A stretch of DNA of 64,000 nt from Macrotis lagotis (taxonomy: Eukaryota; Chordata; Mammalia; Peramelemorphia; Peramelidae). The stretch covers positions 62,257,636 through 62,321,635 of the forward strand of contig NC_133658.1 of the NCBI RefSeq assembly GCF_037893015.1. Direction: 5' to 3'. Made by a program: the position numbers and the translations under genes. The notes beneath the pieces are model-generated. The model did no database searches. It was given only the letters and a program-made list of their open reading frames with translations, and was not told where the DNA came from. Numbering within the stretch: the stretch's first letter is position 1; each line of letters opens with the position of its first letter. This document shows, piece after piece, positions 44,869 through 57,130 of this stretch.

Positions 44869-45640
44869 TTTTGGTAGAAAGATTTTATTTATTTTTAATT
44901 TTACAATTTTTCCCCTAATCTTGCTTCCCTTTCCCAACCTCCCACAGAAGGCAGTCTGTTAGTTGTTACATTGTTTCCATGGTATACATTGATCTAAGTT
45001 GAATATGATGAGAAAGAAATCATATCCTTAAAGAAGAAAAATAAAGTATAAGAGATAGCAAAATTACATCATAAGATTTTTTTTTCTAAATTAAAGGTAA
45101 ATAGTCTTTGATCTTTGTTCAAACACCACAATTCTTTCTCTAGTTACAGATGGCATTCTCCATCGCAGGTAGCCCAAAATTGTCCCTGATTGTTGCACTG
45201 ATGGAATGAGCAAGTCCATCAAGGTTTTTATCACCCCGATGTGGCTGTTAGGGTGTACAATGATTTCTGGTTCTGCTCATCTCACTCAGCATGAGTTCAT
45301 GCAAATCCTTCCAGGCTTCCTGGAATTCCCATCCCTCCTGGTTTCTAATAAAACAATAGTGTTCTATGACATACATATACCACGGTTTGCTAAGCCATTC
45401 CCCAAATGAAGGACATTTACTTGATTTCCAGTTCTTTGCCACCACAAACAGGGCTGCTATGAATATTTTTGTACAAGTGATGTTTTTACCCTTTTTCATC
45501 ATCTCTTCAGGGGGATAGACCCAGTAGTGGTATTTCTGGATCAAAGGGTATGCACATTTTTGTTGCCCTTTGGGCATAATTCCAAATTGCTCTCCAGACA
45601 GGTTGGATGAGTTCACAGCTCCACCACCAATGTATTAGTG
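44869..45640 (-). mobile_element. 5'-truncated LINE-1, reverse, with target duplication
   Basis: Minus strand reads the ORF2 C-terminus continuously for about 120 codons (45616-45248: SSNLSGEQFGIMPKGQQ, IFIAALFVVAKNWKSSKCPS), then the 3' UTR and tail. Flanked by 'aaggagattacaatct' and 'aaggagcttacaatct'. One of the least broken ORF2 ends in the window. Confidence 0.92.
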
Positions 45641-45693
45641 AAGGAGCTTACAATCTAATAACTACCATCACTAGATGATGATGATGTTTCATA

Positions 45694-45850
45694 TGGGGTT
45701 TTTTGGTAGATTTTTCAAGGCAATGGGTTTAAGTGGCTTGCCTAAGGCCACACAACTAGGTAATTACTAAGTGTCTGAAGTCGGATTTGAACCCAGGTAC
45801 TCCTGACTCCAAGGCTGGTGCTTTATCCACTTCGCCACCTAGCTGCCCCC
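45694..45850 (-). repeat. SINE1/WSINE-type marsupial SINE, reverse
   Basis: 'tttcaaggcaatgggtttaa' to 'gccacctagctgcccc'; short flanking 'atgtttc' on both sides. Confidence 0.92.
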
Positions 45851-46169
45851 CATGTTTCTTTGTAGAGCCATGTTAACTTGATAGCATCTATCAAATATCT
45901 ATAAGATCCTTTGGTTCAATTCTCTCTTAATTCTATTTAGTATCACAGTGGTCCCTTCTTCCTAGTCAGCTCCTGCCCTGCTTATTCTTCCAATACATAC
46001 TCTTTCTTCAGTCCAGTGACTATGACCTGCTTCCTGGCTGCTTCTCAAACTAGATTCATTTTTTCCAACTGTTCCCAGAACTGGAATGTTTTCCCTCCTG
46101 AACTTTGCTTCTTGGCTTCTTTTAAGTCCTAGCTAAAATCCCCCTCCCCTTTTTACAGGAAGCTTTTTT

Positions 46170-46540
46170 TAACCCCTTTTAATTCTAGGGTTTTCCTCAA
46201 GTCTCTAGTTCATGTTTATCCTGTATATAACTATTTATATTTATTTGTATGTTGCTTCCAATAAATGGCAAGTTCCTTGGGGGCAGGAAATGTCTTTTGT
46301 CTCTTTTTTGTATCCTCAATGCTTAACACAATGCCTGGCTTAATAATTGTTGAATTGATTGCTTCTTCCCATAAGCAGCTTGCTTTGTTTATGTTTGTTT
46401 TCTCCTCCCTTAATGAGTTTCTCAAGGAAGGGACTGTCTTTTGCCTCTTTTTATATCTGCAGAGTGCCTATACACAATGCCTGTCATAGAATAGGGGTTT
46501 AATAAGTGTTTATTGATTGACTGATTGATTGATTGATAAA
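46170..46540 (+). repeat. two tandem-like copies of an old retroposon 3' end
   Basis: Two related segments, at about 46260-46350 ('ggggcaggaaatgtcttttg') and 46425-46540 ('gaagggactgtcttttgcct'). The second ends in an ATTG repeat (46514-46537), as in L3/CR1-type tails. Confidence 0.55.
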
Positions 46541-46739
46541 GAGATCACAGGATGTATACAATTTTCATTATAGATTTTGAAAGACTAATATGTCTTTTCA
46601 TTGATTAATTGTGTCAATTGGACCAGAACTAGTCTCTAACTTGTGACTAGCTAGAGCTGAACAGAACAGGCTAGAGACAGGAGAGTTATGGATCAAACAG
46701 AAGTTTAATTAATTTCAAAGTGAAGAAAATGATGCTTCT

Positions 46740-46905
46740 CTGAATTCTTCATATTTATTGTTTCTTATAGTACATAATATTCCATTACATTCAGTACCAC
46801 AATTTATTTATCCATTTGCCAATTATTGGACATCAATTTGTTTTCAATTCTTTGTTATCACAGAAAGTTCTATTATGAATGTATAATTGATAAATTCACA
46901 GAATT
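46740..46905 (-). mobile_element. LINE-1 ORF2 fragment, reverse
   Basis: 'ttcttatagtacataatatt' and 'catttgccaattattggaca' match the reversed ORF2 C-terminal region at 40.05 kb and 58.3 kb. Confidence 0.7.
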
Positions 46906-46974
46906 GGCAGCAATAATACATTAAAATGTTTCAGAAGCACAAATAAATTCATTTCCCCTTCAAAAAAATGGATT

Positions 46975-47398
46975 TGAACTGATGCTGAGTGAGATAAGCA
47001 GAACCAGAAAAACACTGTATACCCTAACAGCAACATGGGGATGATGTTCAACCTTGAAGGACTCGCTCATTCCATCAGTGCAACAATCAGGAACAATTTT
47101 GGGCTGTCTGCAAAGGAGAATGTCATCTGTATCCAGATAAAGAGCCATGGAGTTTGAACAAAGTTCAAGGGCTATTCCCTTTAATTTAGAAAAAAAAAAC
47201 CCAGATATCTTATTGTCTGATCTTGTTATCTCTTAGACTTTTTGTCTCTTCCTTAAGGATATGATTTCTCTCTCATCATACTCAATTTGGATCAATGTAT
47301 AACATGGAAACAAAGTAAAGACTGCCAGATTGCTTTCTGTGGGGGGGGGAAGTAAGATTGGGAGGAAAATTGTAAAACTCAAATAATATCTTTAATAA
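46975..47398 (+). mobile_element. LINE-1 3' end, forward
   Basis: Starts 'gaactgatgctgagtgagat' and is nearly identical to 34360-34795, ending in AATAAA and an A-run. Flanked by 'aaaaaaatggat' on both sides. Confidence 0.9.
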
Positions 47399-47409
47399 AA
47401 AAAATGGAT

Positions 47410-48190
47410 GCAGGAATAGGATGAGGTGAATATCATTCCTGTGGTACTGACTGCAAACAGGGGACATAATTTAAGTGATTCAAAAAGGATCTGCTTATCT
47501 CTTCTTGGAGACAGAAGTCTAATACTCATTTTGAACTTTTTTTAATGTTGGGATAAAACAAACTCACAAGTCATTGAACATCTAACAAAAGATCATAACA
47601 TATAGTAAGGACTTGGTGGTACTTCTCTGGATATAGTCCCTCTTCTCTCCATCTAGAAACATATCTGGTTAGTAGGTCATTCCAAAATATGGTGTCCTCA
47701 GGCACCCAACAGTTCTAAGAGGCCCAGATTCCATATGACTGAATATCCCTAGATGACCAAGACGCTGCTGAAGATGAGGCCAATCAGATCCCCCGGGGCA
47801 GATTCATTCTGTCACATACCACCTCTTTATGGCAAAGTCCTCAGGATCTTCCTAGGGGGTAGTGTCATAACAATAGACCTTTATTCCACACATAAAGATG
47901 CATTTAGCCTTCAAAGTAACTTAGTTTTAAAATATATTAATCTATGTTTTATGTTATTTTCATTCATTTTTTCATGGAGATATTTCCCTTTTACATTTTA
48001 ATGTGGTTTGGAATGCACCTGGAAGTGCTTTGGAAAAGGGCTAGTGGGGGGGAGGGGGAAGGGAATAGAACAAAAACAACACAAATATGTGGAAGAGAAC
48101 AAAAGTCAATAATTTTAGGCCTTTTTTTTCCCCTTCAGAAGGATCAAGGTTCAAATATTTCCTGAACAGAAATCCTATTATGACCAATAT
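47410..48190. other. intergenic stretch, no gene recognised
   Basis: Mostly unique AT-rich sequence with a purine-rich G/A patch at about 48045-48065. The short frames at 47753-48165 have no support. Confidence 0.5.
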
Positions 48191-48194
48191 TTTA

Positions 48195-48385
48195 AAACAT
48201 ATATTTTTATTTATTTTGTTAAATATTTCTCAATTACATGTAATAATGTTTTAGCATTCATTTTTTTAAATTTTGAGTTCTAAATTCTCTCCCGCCCCCT
48301 CACCTCTACCCCCTAAGAAGGCAGGCAACATGATATTAGTTATATATGTGAAGTTATGAAAAAAGTATTTCTTTATTAACCAGAG
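48195..48385 (-). mobile_element. LINE-1 3' UTR fragment, reverse
   Basis: 'atttctcaattacatgtaat' and 'attttgagttctaaattctc', then 'ggcaggcaacatgatattag'; same family as 57.8 kb. Confidence 0.75.
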
Positions 48386-48891
48386 TATGGACAGTATTAA
48401 AGGAGAAAGAGGAATAGAAAAAGAAGTCGTAAGACTCTTTCAACCTGTCCCAAGATCTAAGTTAATAGAGAGGCTTTCCCTGCACCATAGCCATCCATTC
48501 AATGTTCTCTGGCTCACCTGTCAAAAGCTCTCCCTCTCTAAGAGGAGTGAGGAGTGAAACAAAATCTTTTCCTCTTTTCCCTCCTTAGAGGGGGATTCTT
48601 CCTCATCCTCATCCAGTGACTGAGAATTACAAGCGAAACAACTAAGAGATTCTCTTTCTTCCAGGTAAATAAATACATGTCTACTATAGTATACTAGAGA
48701 ATTAATAACTATTTCTTGAATTTGACCAAATGTGAAAAACTATGGGAATTCTAACATGAAGTGATAGAGTAGAGAAAGGGAATATTTTCCTCATTTTGCT
48801 TTTTATATCCCAGGTTTGAATGTTGTTTCATACTTCAGTGCTTGTTGATTGATTAATTAAGCAAAACAAAAATATACATAATGATTGCATT

Positions 48892-49086
48892 GAAAAATAA
48901 TATGTGGGGGCAGCTAGGTGGCGCAGTGGATACAGCACCGGCCTAGGAGTCAGGAGTACCTGGGTTCAAATCCAGCCTCAGACACTTAATAATGACCTAG
49001 CTGTGTGGCCGTGGGCAAGCCACTTAACCCCTTGCCTTGCAAAAACAAAAAAACAAACAAACAAACAAAAGAAAAATAATATGTGG
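48892..49086 (+). repeat. SINE1/WSINE-type SINE with its target duplication
   Basis: SINE body about 48906-49070 with a CAAA-rich tail, flanked by a perfect 'gaaaaataatatgtgg' at 48892-48907 and 49071-49086. The same word ends the LINE-1 that follows (54605-54619). Confidence 0.95.
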
Positions 49087-49549
49087 CCTTCTCTTCCAGG
49101 GCAAAAGATGGACATTTAATGAAATAGGAGACTTCCAACTTTTCCTGATGAAAAGACCAGAGCTTAATAGAAAATTTGGACTTCAGATAGGAGACTCAAG
49201 AGACACATGAAAAGGTAAAAATTAAAAATAAGGGAGGGGGGAAGGGGAAAAAAACTGTTATCAAATAAAATGAAACTGGCAATATCCTTACCTGGGGAAA
49301 AAAAGACTTTAACAACTCTCAAGAACTGTAACTGTTTTAGGGAGAATTTAATTAGCCAGAAGAAATGGACACCCATGACTTATTCAAGAAACTGTTATCC
49401 AATAAGATGAAACTGGCTATATCCTTACCTGGGAGAAAGACTCTAATAATGCTCAAAAATTGAAATTCTAGTAGAGAGAATAGCCAGAAGTGATGGACAC
49501 TCATGACCTTTCTGTGACTCAGATAGAATGATTTAAAAACAATACCTCG

Positions 49550-49691
49550 GGGCGGCTAGGTGGCGTAGTGGATAAAGCACCGGCCCTGGAGTCAGGAGTA
49601 CCTGGGTTCAAATCTGGTCTCAGACACTTAATAATTACCTAGCTGTGTGGCCTTGGGCAAGCCACTTAACCCCATTTGCCTTACAAAAAAA
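49550..49691 (+). repeat. SINE1-type SINE nested in the LINE-1 inter-ORF region
   Basis: Near-consensus forward copy; target duplication 'aatacctc' at about 49541 and 49694. Confidence 0.95.
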
Positions 49692-50621
49692 AAAATACCT
49701 CCTTAAAAAGGAGGACAGTAAAGAGATGGGAGGATGGAGGAGACTGAATGGGGTAGATCTCATTACATTAAGAGGTACAAAGGACTTATTGCAATAGAGG
49801 GGAAGAAAGGAGGAGGTGATAACCTTCTGAATTTTACTCTCCTCAGATTGGCTTAAAATTAACATACATACACTCAGTTAAGTTAAGAAACTTATCTTAC
49901 ATATAATTTGTTAAAAAAAAGGGGGAAAGGGGAGGGGGAGGAAAGGGGGAATCAACAGAAGAAAAGGAAGGAAGAAGGGGAAAGCAAAAAGGGGAAAAAA
50001 GGGGAGGGCAGTTGGATATAGGAGGGCAAATACACTGAAGGTGGTGGTATTCAGAAACAAAATGCTGGGTAATATGGATAAAGGGAAAAAAAGGGAAAAA
50101 AATACAAACAGAGGGAAGATAACATGGAGGGCAATAAAGAGTTAGTAATTATAACTTTGAACGTGAATGGCATGAACTCTCCCTTAAAACATAAATGAAT
50201 AGCAGAGTAGATTAAAAACCAGAATCCTACAATATGCTGCTTATAAGAAACTCATCTGAAGTAGAGAGATACATATAGAGTAAAGGTAAAAGGTTGGAAC
50301 AAAATATATTTTGCTTCAGCTGAAGTGAAAAAATCAGAGCTAGCAATCCTTATCTCATACAGAGCACCTGCAAAAAATAGCATTAAAAGAGATAAAGAAG
50401 GACACTATAATCTCCTAAAAGGTACCATAGATAATAAAGTAATTACAATACTAAATATGTAGACACCCAATGGTATAGCACCCAAATCTTAGAGAAGTTG
50501 AAGGAGTTACAGGAAGACATAGACAGCAAAACTACTAGAGGGGGACCTCAACCTCCTGCTCTCAGATTTAGATAAATCTAACTATAAAATAAACAAGAAG
50601 GAAGTTAAGGCGGTAAATAGA

Positions 50622-50936
50622 TTGTTAGAAAAGCTAGACATGATAGACTTATGGAGGAAACTGAATAGGGAAAGAAAGGAATATGCTTTCTTTTCTGTGG
50701 TACATGGTACTTACACAAAAATTGACCATGTACTAGGGCATAAAAACCTGATAATCAATTGCAGAAAGGCAGAAATAGTGAATACATCTTTCTCGGATCA
50801 TAATGCAATAAAAATTATATGCAATACTGGGTCAGGGAGATATAGACCTAGAACTAAATGGAAACTGAATAACCTTATTTTAAAAAATGAATGGATCAAA
50901 CAACAAATTATAGAAAGAATTAATTATTTATCCTAG
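50622..50936 (+). pseudogene. LINE-1 ORF2 endonuclease domain, dead fragment
   Basis: 104-codon open piece of ORF2 holding the C-terminal part of the apurinic-type endonuclease, with the SDHNA motif (catalytic Asp-His pair) preserved. Upstream codons are broken by stops, so there is no functional nuclease. Confidence 0.88.
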
Positions 50937-51730
50937 ATAATGACAATAATGAAACAACATACCAAAACCTATGGGATACACTCAAGGTGGCTGTCAGGGG
51001 ATATATTATATCTTCAAATGCTTACATGAATAAATTAGTGAAAGAGGAAATCAATGAACTAAATATGTAACTAAAAAAATAGAGAAAGAACAAATGAAAA
51101 AACCCCAGTTAAATACTAAATTAGAAATTCTAAAAATTAAAGGAGAAATTAATAAAATTGAAAGCAAGAAAACTATTGAACTAATAAATAAAACCAAGAG
51201 CTGGCTTTATGAAAAAACCAATAAAATTGATAAACTTCTGCTCAATTTGATTAAAAAAAAAGGAAAACTAAATTACTAGTATCATAAATGAAAAAGGTGA
51301 ATTCACCACCAATGAGGAGGAAATTAAAGTAATAATTCAGAATTATTTAGCGCAATTCTATGCCAATAAATTTGATAATCTAAATGAAATGGATGAATAT
51401 TTACAAAAATTTAAGTTGTCCAGGTTAAATGAAGATTAAATACCTAAATAACCCTATCTCAGAAAAAGAAATTCAACAAGCCATTATTGAACTCCCTAAG
51501 AAAAAATTTCCAGGGCCAGATGGATTCACAAGTGAATTATATCAAATATTTAAAAAGCAACTGGTTCCAATTCTATGCAAACTATTTTGAAAAATAAGTG
51601 AAGATGAAACTCTACCTAACTCTTTCTATGATACTGGTACTGATATATGGTACTGATACCTAAACCAGGAAGAGTTAAAACAGAGAATGAAAATTATAGA
51701 ACTATCTCCCTAATTAATATAGATGCAAAA

Positions 51731-51878
51731 ATCTTTTTTTTTTGCAAGGCAATGGGGTCAAATGGCTTGCCCAAGGCCAAATGGCTATGTAATTATTAAG
51801 TGTCTGAGGCCAGATTTGAACTGAGTTACTCCTGACTCCAGGGCAGGTGCTCTATCCAATGAGCCACCTAGCCACCCT
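51731..51878 (-). repeat. SINE1-type SINE nested in LINE-1 ORF2
   Basis: Reverse copy; target duplication 'agatgcaaaaatctt'/'agatgcaataatctt' at 51721 and 51880. Confidence 0.95.
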
Positions 51879-51879
51879 A

Positions 51880-52416
51880 GATGCAATAATCTTAAATAAA
51901 ATCTTGGCAAAACAACTACAACATGTTATCACTAGGATAATACATTATGATCAAGTAGGATTTATCCCAGGAATTCAGGGTTGGTTCAATATTAGGAAAA
52001 CTGTCAGTTTAATTAATTATATCATTAGCAAACCTATCAGAAATCATATAATTGTATCATTAGATGCTGAAAAAGCTTTTGACAAAATGCAGCACCCATT
52101 CCTACTAAAACCACTAGAGAGTATAGGAATAAATGGATTGTTCCTTAGAATAATAAACAGTAGGTATCTGAAACCCCATTATATAAAATGGGGATAGGCT
52201 AGAGGCATTCCCAGTAAGATCAGGGGTGAAACAAGGATGCCCATTATCACCACTATTATTCAATATCGTAATAGAAATGTTAACTTCAGCAATAAGAGAA
52301 GAAAAAGAAATTGAAGGAATTAGAATAGGGAAGGAAGAGACAAAACCCTCACTCTTTGCAGATGACATGATGGTATACTTAGAGAATCCCCAAAAATCAT
52401 CTAAAAAACTACTAGA
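51880..52416 (+). pseudogene. LINE-1 ORF2 reverse transcriptase domain, dead fragment
   Basis: Two frames cover RT motifs from [20 protein letters not shown] through [10 protein letters not shown] to [14 protein letters not shown] frame shift near 52195 and a SINE at 52417 interrupt it. The YADD-class catalytic box reads FADD, as usual for LINE-1. Confidence 0.9.
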
Positions 52417-52560
52417 GGGGCATCTAGGTGGCACAGTGGATAGAGCACAGGCCCTGGAGTCAGGAGTACCTGAATTCAAATCCGGCTTCAGACAGTAATT
52501 GCCTAGCCGTGTGGCCTTGGGCAAGCCACTTGACCCCATTGCCTTGCAAAAAAACCTAAA
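52417..52560 (+). repeat. SINE1-type SINE nested in LINE-1 ORF2
   Basis: Forward copy with some internal loss; target duplication 'aaaaaactactag' at 52403 and 52562. Confidence 0.95.
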
Positions 52561-53105
52561 AAAAAAACTACTAGAAATAATTAGCAACTTTAGCAAAGTC
52601 ACAGGATATAAAATAAACTCTCATAAATCCTCAACACTTCTATGTATATGACTAGCAAGATACAGCAGAAAGAGCTAGAAAGAGAAATCCTATTCAAAGT
52701 AATTTCAGACAATATAAAATAGCTGGGAGTCTATCTGTTAAGGCAGACCCAGAAACTTTTTGAAAACAATTACAAAACACTTCTCACACAAATAAAATCA
52801 GACTTAAATAACTGGGAAAATATCAACTGCTCATGGAGAAGCCAAGCAAATATAATAAAAATGACAATTCTACCAAAACTAAACTACTTGTTTAGTGTCC
52901 TAACAATCAAAATTCCAAAAAAATTACTTTAATGAGTTAGAAAAAATGGTTAGTAAATTCACATGGAGAAATAAAACCTCGAGAACCTCCAGGGATTTAA
53001 TGGGAAAAAAAGTGCAAAAGAAGGTGGCTCTGCCCTACCAGATCTAAAATTACATTATAAAGCATCAGTCATCAAAACTGTCTGGTATTTCCTAAGAAAT
53101 AGAGG

Positions 53106-53585
53106 GTGGTTCAGTGGAATAGACTAAGTGCAATAACAGGAAATAATTGTAGTAATCTGCTATTTGATAAACCCAAAGAGTCCAGCTATTGGAATAAAAA
53201 CTCTTTCTTTCATAAAAACTGTTGGGAAAATTGGAAGTTAGCAAGGAATAAACTTGGATTAGACCAACACCTCACACCCTATATGATAAAAATTGAAATG
53301 GATACAGGATTTAGACATAAAAAACAATATTATAGGCAAACTAGAAGATCAAGGAGTAGTTTCCTGTCAGATATATGGAAAGGGAAGCAGTTTATGACCA
53401 ACGAAGAGATGGAAAATGTGATTAAAGATAAACTAGATAATTTTGATTACATTAAATTAAAAAGCTTTTGTACAGACAAAACCAAGATCAAAAGAAATGC
53501 AGTAAATTGGGAAACAATTTTTACGACTAGTGTTTCTGACAAAGCACTAATCTCTAAAATATACAGAGAACTGAGTCAAATTTAA
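53106..53585 (+). pseudogene. LINE-1 ORF2 C-terminal segment, 159 open codons
   Basis: The longest surviving LINE-1 reading frame here. It carries NSFFHKNCWENWKLARNKLG and DNFDYIKLKSFCTDKTKIKR, followed by 'KALISKIYRELSQI', typical of the region after the thumb and before the Cys-rich end of ORF2. Open only by chance survival; both sides are broken. Confidence 0.9.
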
Positions 53586-54077
53586 AAAAAAAAGACAAGC
53601 CATTCCCCAATTGACAAATGGTCAAAGGATATGCAAAGGTAATTTACAGATGAAGAAATCAAAGTAATCCATAGTCATATGAAAAATTGCTCTAAATCAC
53701 CAATTATTAGAGAAATTCAAATTAAAACATCTCTGAGGTACCACCTCACACCTCTCAGACTGGTCAATATGACCAGAAAGGACAATGATCAATGCTGGAA
53801 GTGATGTGGGAAACCTGGGACATTAATACATTGTTGGTGGAGCTGTGAACTCATCCAGCTTTTCTGGAGAGCAATTTGGAATTATGCCCAAAAGGCAACA
53901 AAAATGTACATACCCTTTGATTCAGCAATACCACTACTGGGTCTATCCCCTGAAGAGATTATGAAAAAGAGTAAAAACATCACTTGTACAAAAATGTTCA
54001 TAGCAGTTCTCTTTGTGTTGGCAAAGTAATGGAAAGTGTGGGAATGTCCTTCAATTGGGAAATGGCTCAACAAACTG

Positions 54078-54103
54078 TTATATATATATATATACACACA
54101 TGT
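54078..54103. repeat. (TA)n(CA)n microsatellite in LINE-1 ORF2 end
   Basis: 'atatatatatatatacacac', a short expansion at a place where the other copies have no repeat. Confidence 0.85.
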
Positions 54104-54900
54104 CATGGAACACTATTAGAAACCAGGAGGAATGAGAATTTAGGGAAGCCTGGAAGGATTTGCATGAGCTGATGCTAAGTGAGGTAAGTAGAACCAGAAG
54201 AACATTGTGCACCCTAACATCAACATGCGAGTGATGATACACCTTAATGGACTTGCTCATACCAATAGGGCAAGAATCAGGCACGATCTTGGGATATCTG
54301 CAATGGAGGATGCCATTTGTATCCTGAGAAAGAATTGTGGAGTTTGAACAAAGACCAAAGACTATTACCTTTAATTATTTTTTTAAGAAAGTTATCTTAT
54401 GTAATTCTGCTATATCACATACTATATGTTTCTTCTTTAAGGATATGATTTTTCTCTCATCACATTCAACTTAGGTCAATACATACCATGGGAATGATGT
54501 AAAGACTAGAAGAGTGCCGTCTATGGGTGGTGGGGGAAGGAAGCAAGATTTGGGGAAAAGTTGTAAAGCTCAAATTAAATAAAGCTTTCTAAAATTAAAG
54601 AAAGGAAAATAATATGTGGTTCAATTCTATTACATAAGAATAATATCAATAAAATTTTAAATAAAAAAGTTCAGAAAGGGAAATTGAAACAAAATAGCCC
54701 ATATACGCACAATTTTAAAACAATAAATAACATAAAAGTATAGTTTCATATACCAATGCCTTTTATTCTTCTGTAAGAGAGGGATTGATGGAAATTTCCT
54801 TAATCAAATGATCTTCCACTTAAAGTGATCCAATGAATGATCAATCAGTTTTAATCACAGGACTTAGACCAAATGTGAAAAGTTTTGGGTCTTTTAGGGT

Positions 54901-55060
54901 TTTTTTTTAGGTTTTTGCAAGGCAGATGGGGTTAAGTGGCTTGCCCAAGGCCACATAGCAAGGTAATTATTATTATTATGTGTCTGAGACTGGATTTGAA
55001 CCCAAGTACTCCTGAATCCAAGGCTGGTGCTTTATCCACTATGCCACCTAGCCACCCAGT
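54901..55060 (-). repeat. SINE1/WSINE-type marsupial SINE, reverse
   Basis: 'ggtttttgcaaggcagatgg' to 'gccacctagccaccc'; contains a small ATT triplet expansion at about 54967. Flanked by 'gtcttttaggg'/'gtctttcagg'. Confidence 0.93.
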
Positions 55061-55379
55061 CTTTCAGGTTTTTTTGCTGAAGTGAGAGGATTCCAGGCAG
55101 GAAGTCTGTTCCAATTGACTGGAGGATTTCCTCACATCCATGAATACAAAATTCCAGAAAACTTGAACCTAAAATTCCAGAAAATTGAATAAACTTGGAG
55201 TTCTAGTTGAAACTCTCCCCCCATTCCCCTCAAGAAAATTTGGGGAAGGGGGGAAGGAAAGGAAAAGCCTTGACTTTGGCCCTGGATAGCTTTGTCTCTT
55301 TGCCCTAGTTGGCTGGGGAAGAACCTTAGGAGCTGCTTCCTTCTGTATTATTTCACTTGATGAAGTTCAAATATACCTC

Positions 55380-57130
55380 TTTTGACCCAAAGTCTCTGCT
55401 AACCATTATTTTGCATCTCCCTTTCATACATCTCAAACTGGTTATCCAATACACATATTAAACTCAACAAATCCAAAACAGAGCTCATTATTTTCCCCTA
55501 GATCCTCCCTTGTTCCTTATTGCTATAGAGGGCAACACCATCTTCCCAGTCATTCAGGTATATAACCTTCGAGTTGTCCACTTTCCACTATCCCTCACCC
55601 CCATACCTAAGCAGTTGTCAAAACTGGTGAAGATTTCCCCTTTGTAGCATCTCTTCAGTATGCTTCCTTTTCTCTTCTGACGCTTGTCCCAAACTTGGCA
55701 GGCCTCCATCACCTACACACCTAGACTATTGCAATAGTCTGTTGTTGAGTCAGTTTTTCTCAAGTTTCTCCCTACTCCAATCCATCCTCGATTGCAACCA
55801 ACAAAATGATTTTCTTTTCTTTGTTTTGTTTTTAAAAGATTTTCTTTATTTTGAGTTTTACAATTTTTCCCCTAATCTTTACTTCCCTCCCCCCACCCTC
55901 TATCTGTCAGTCTTTACGTTGTTTGCATGGTATACATTGATCCTAATTGAATGTGATGAGAGAGAAATCATATCCTTAAGGAAGAAACAAAGTATAAGAG
56001 GTAACAAGATCAGACAATAAAATATCTGTTTTTTTTCCCTAAGTTAAAGTTAATAGTCCTTGGTATTTGTTCAAACTTCATGGTTCTTTCTCTGGATACA
56101 GATGGTATTCTCCATTGCAGACAGCCCCAAATTGTCCTCGATTGTTGCACTGATGGGATAAGCAAAATCCATCAAGGTTGATCATCGACCCCATGCTGCT
56201 GTTAGGGTGTATAATGTTCTGGTTCTGTTCATCTCACTCAGCATCAATCCCTCCACGTTTCCTTGAATTCCCATCCCTCCTGGTTTCTAATAGAACATTA
56301 GTGTTCAATGACATACATATACCACAGTTTGCTAAGCCATTCCCCAATTGAAGGACATTTACTTGATTTCCAATTTTTTCCACCACAAACAGGGATGCTA
56401 TGAATATTTTTGTACTAGTGATATTTATACCCCTTTTCATCATCTCTGGTATTTCTGGATCAAAGGGTATGCATATTTTTGTTGCTCCTTTGACATAGTT
56501 TCTCTCCAGAAAGGTTGGATGAGTTCACAGCTCCACCAACAATAATAATGTCCCAGATTTCCCACAACCCTTCCAACAATGATCATTATCCTTTCTGGTC
56601 ATATGGGACAGTCTGAGAGGTTTGTGAGGTGGTACCTCAGAGAAACTTTAATTTGCCTCTAATAAGTAATGATTTAGAGCAATTTTTCATATGACTTTGT
56701 ATTGCTTTGATCTCCTCATCTGTAAATTCCCTTCAACAAAGTGATTTTCCTAAAACTGAGGTCAGGCCATGTTGCCACTAAATTCCAGTGGCTTTCTTTG
56801 GCATCCAGGATCAAATATGAAATGATGAATTTGGCATTCAAAGTCCCTTATAACTTAACCCTCTTCGATCTTTCCAGTTTTCTTTAACCCCCTCTCCCCA
56901 CACTCTTCAATTCAGTGACCCTGGCATCCTGACTATTCCACAAATGTAAACCTCAACTGAAAAAATTCCTTTTTTAATAGTCATCTTAATAATTTTCTGT
57001 ATAAAGCCTTTCCTGATTCCTCCCAACTTACTAATGCCTTCTCTCTTGAGCTTCCTTGTATTTAACTACTTTGAATTTATTTATATCTATTCATTTTATA
57101 TTTATGCTGTGTATATATAGTTAGGTTTTA
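55380..57130 (-). repeat. old L2/L3-class retroposon, split by a LINE-1
   Basis: 'ttgcaatagtctgttgttg' and, after the inserted LINE-1, 'aggtcaggccatgttgccac', 'ccagtggctttctttggcat' and 'ggatcaaatatgaaatg'. The same wording occurs at 36.1-36.4 kb. No coding capacity recognised; the class and orientation are tentative. Confidence 0.55.
55815..56733 (-). mobile_element. 5'-truncated LINE-1, reverse, with target duplication
   Basis: 3' UTR at the left ('tacaatttttcccctaatct'), ORF2 C-terminal region to the right, up to the 'ttaatttgcctctaataagt' segment. Flanked by 'caacaaaatgattttc' (55799-55814) and 'caacaaagtgattttc' (56734-56749). Inserted into the older retroposon. Confidence 0.93.

Larger units (their letters stand above)
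49087..54604 (+). mobile_element. LINE-1, ORF1 end to 3' UTR, 5.5 kb, with three nested SINEs
   Basis: This is the longest LINE-1 in the window. It starts in the last part of ORF1 (FNEIGDFQLFLMKRPELNRK, about 49115-49180), then has the G/A-rich inter-ORF region. ORF2 follows from about 50150. Visible ORF2 parts are the endonuclease end (HGTYTKIDHVLGHK and FSDHNAI, 50700-50810), the reverse transcriptase ([41 protein letters not shown], then [13 protein letters not shown] with the catalytic FADD, 51950-52400) and the C-terminal region (RYHLTPLRLVNMTRKDNDQC, about 53735). The 3' UTR ends near 54600. Stops and frameshifts occur throughout ORF2, so it is dead. The target duplication is about 15 bases (49072-49086 and 54605-54619). 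SINEs at 49550, 51731 and 52417 came later. Confidence 0.95.

Noticed and set aside
52114-52602. 162-codon minus-strand frame across LINE-1 ORF2 and a SINE
   Set aside because: It is the antisense shadow of the reverse transcriptase region joined to SINE sequence.
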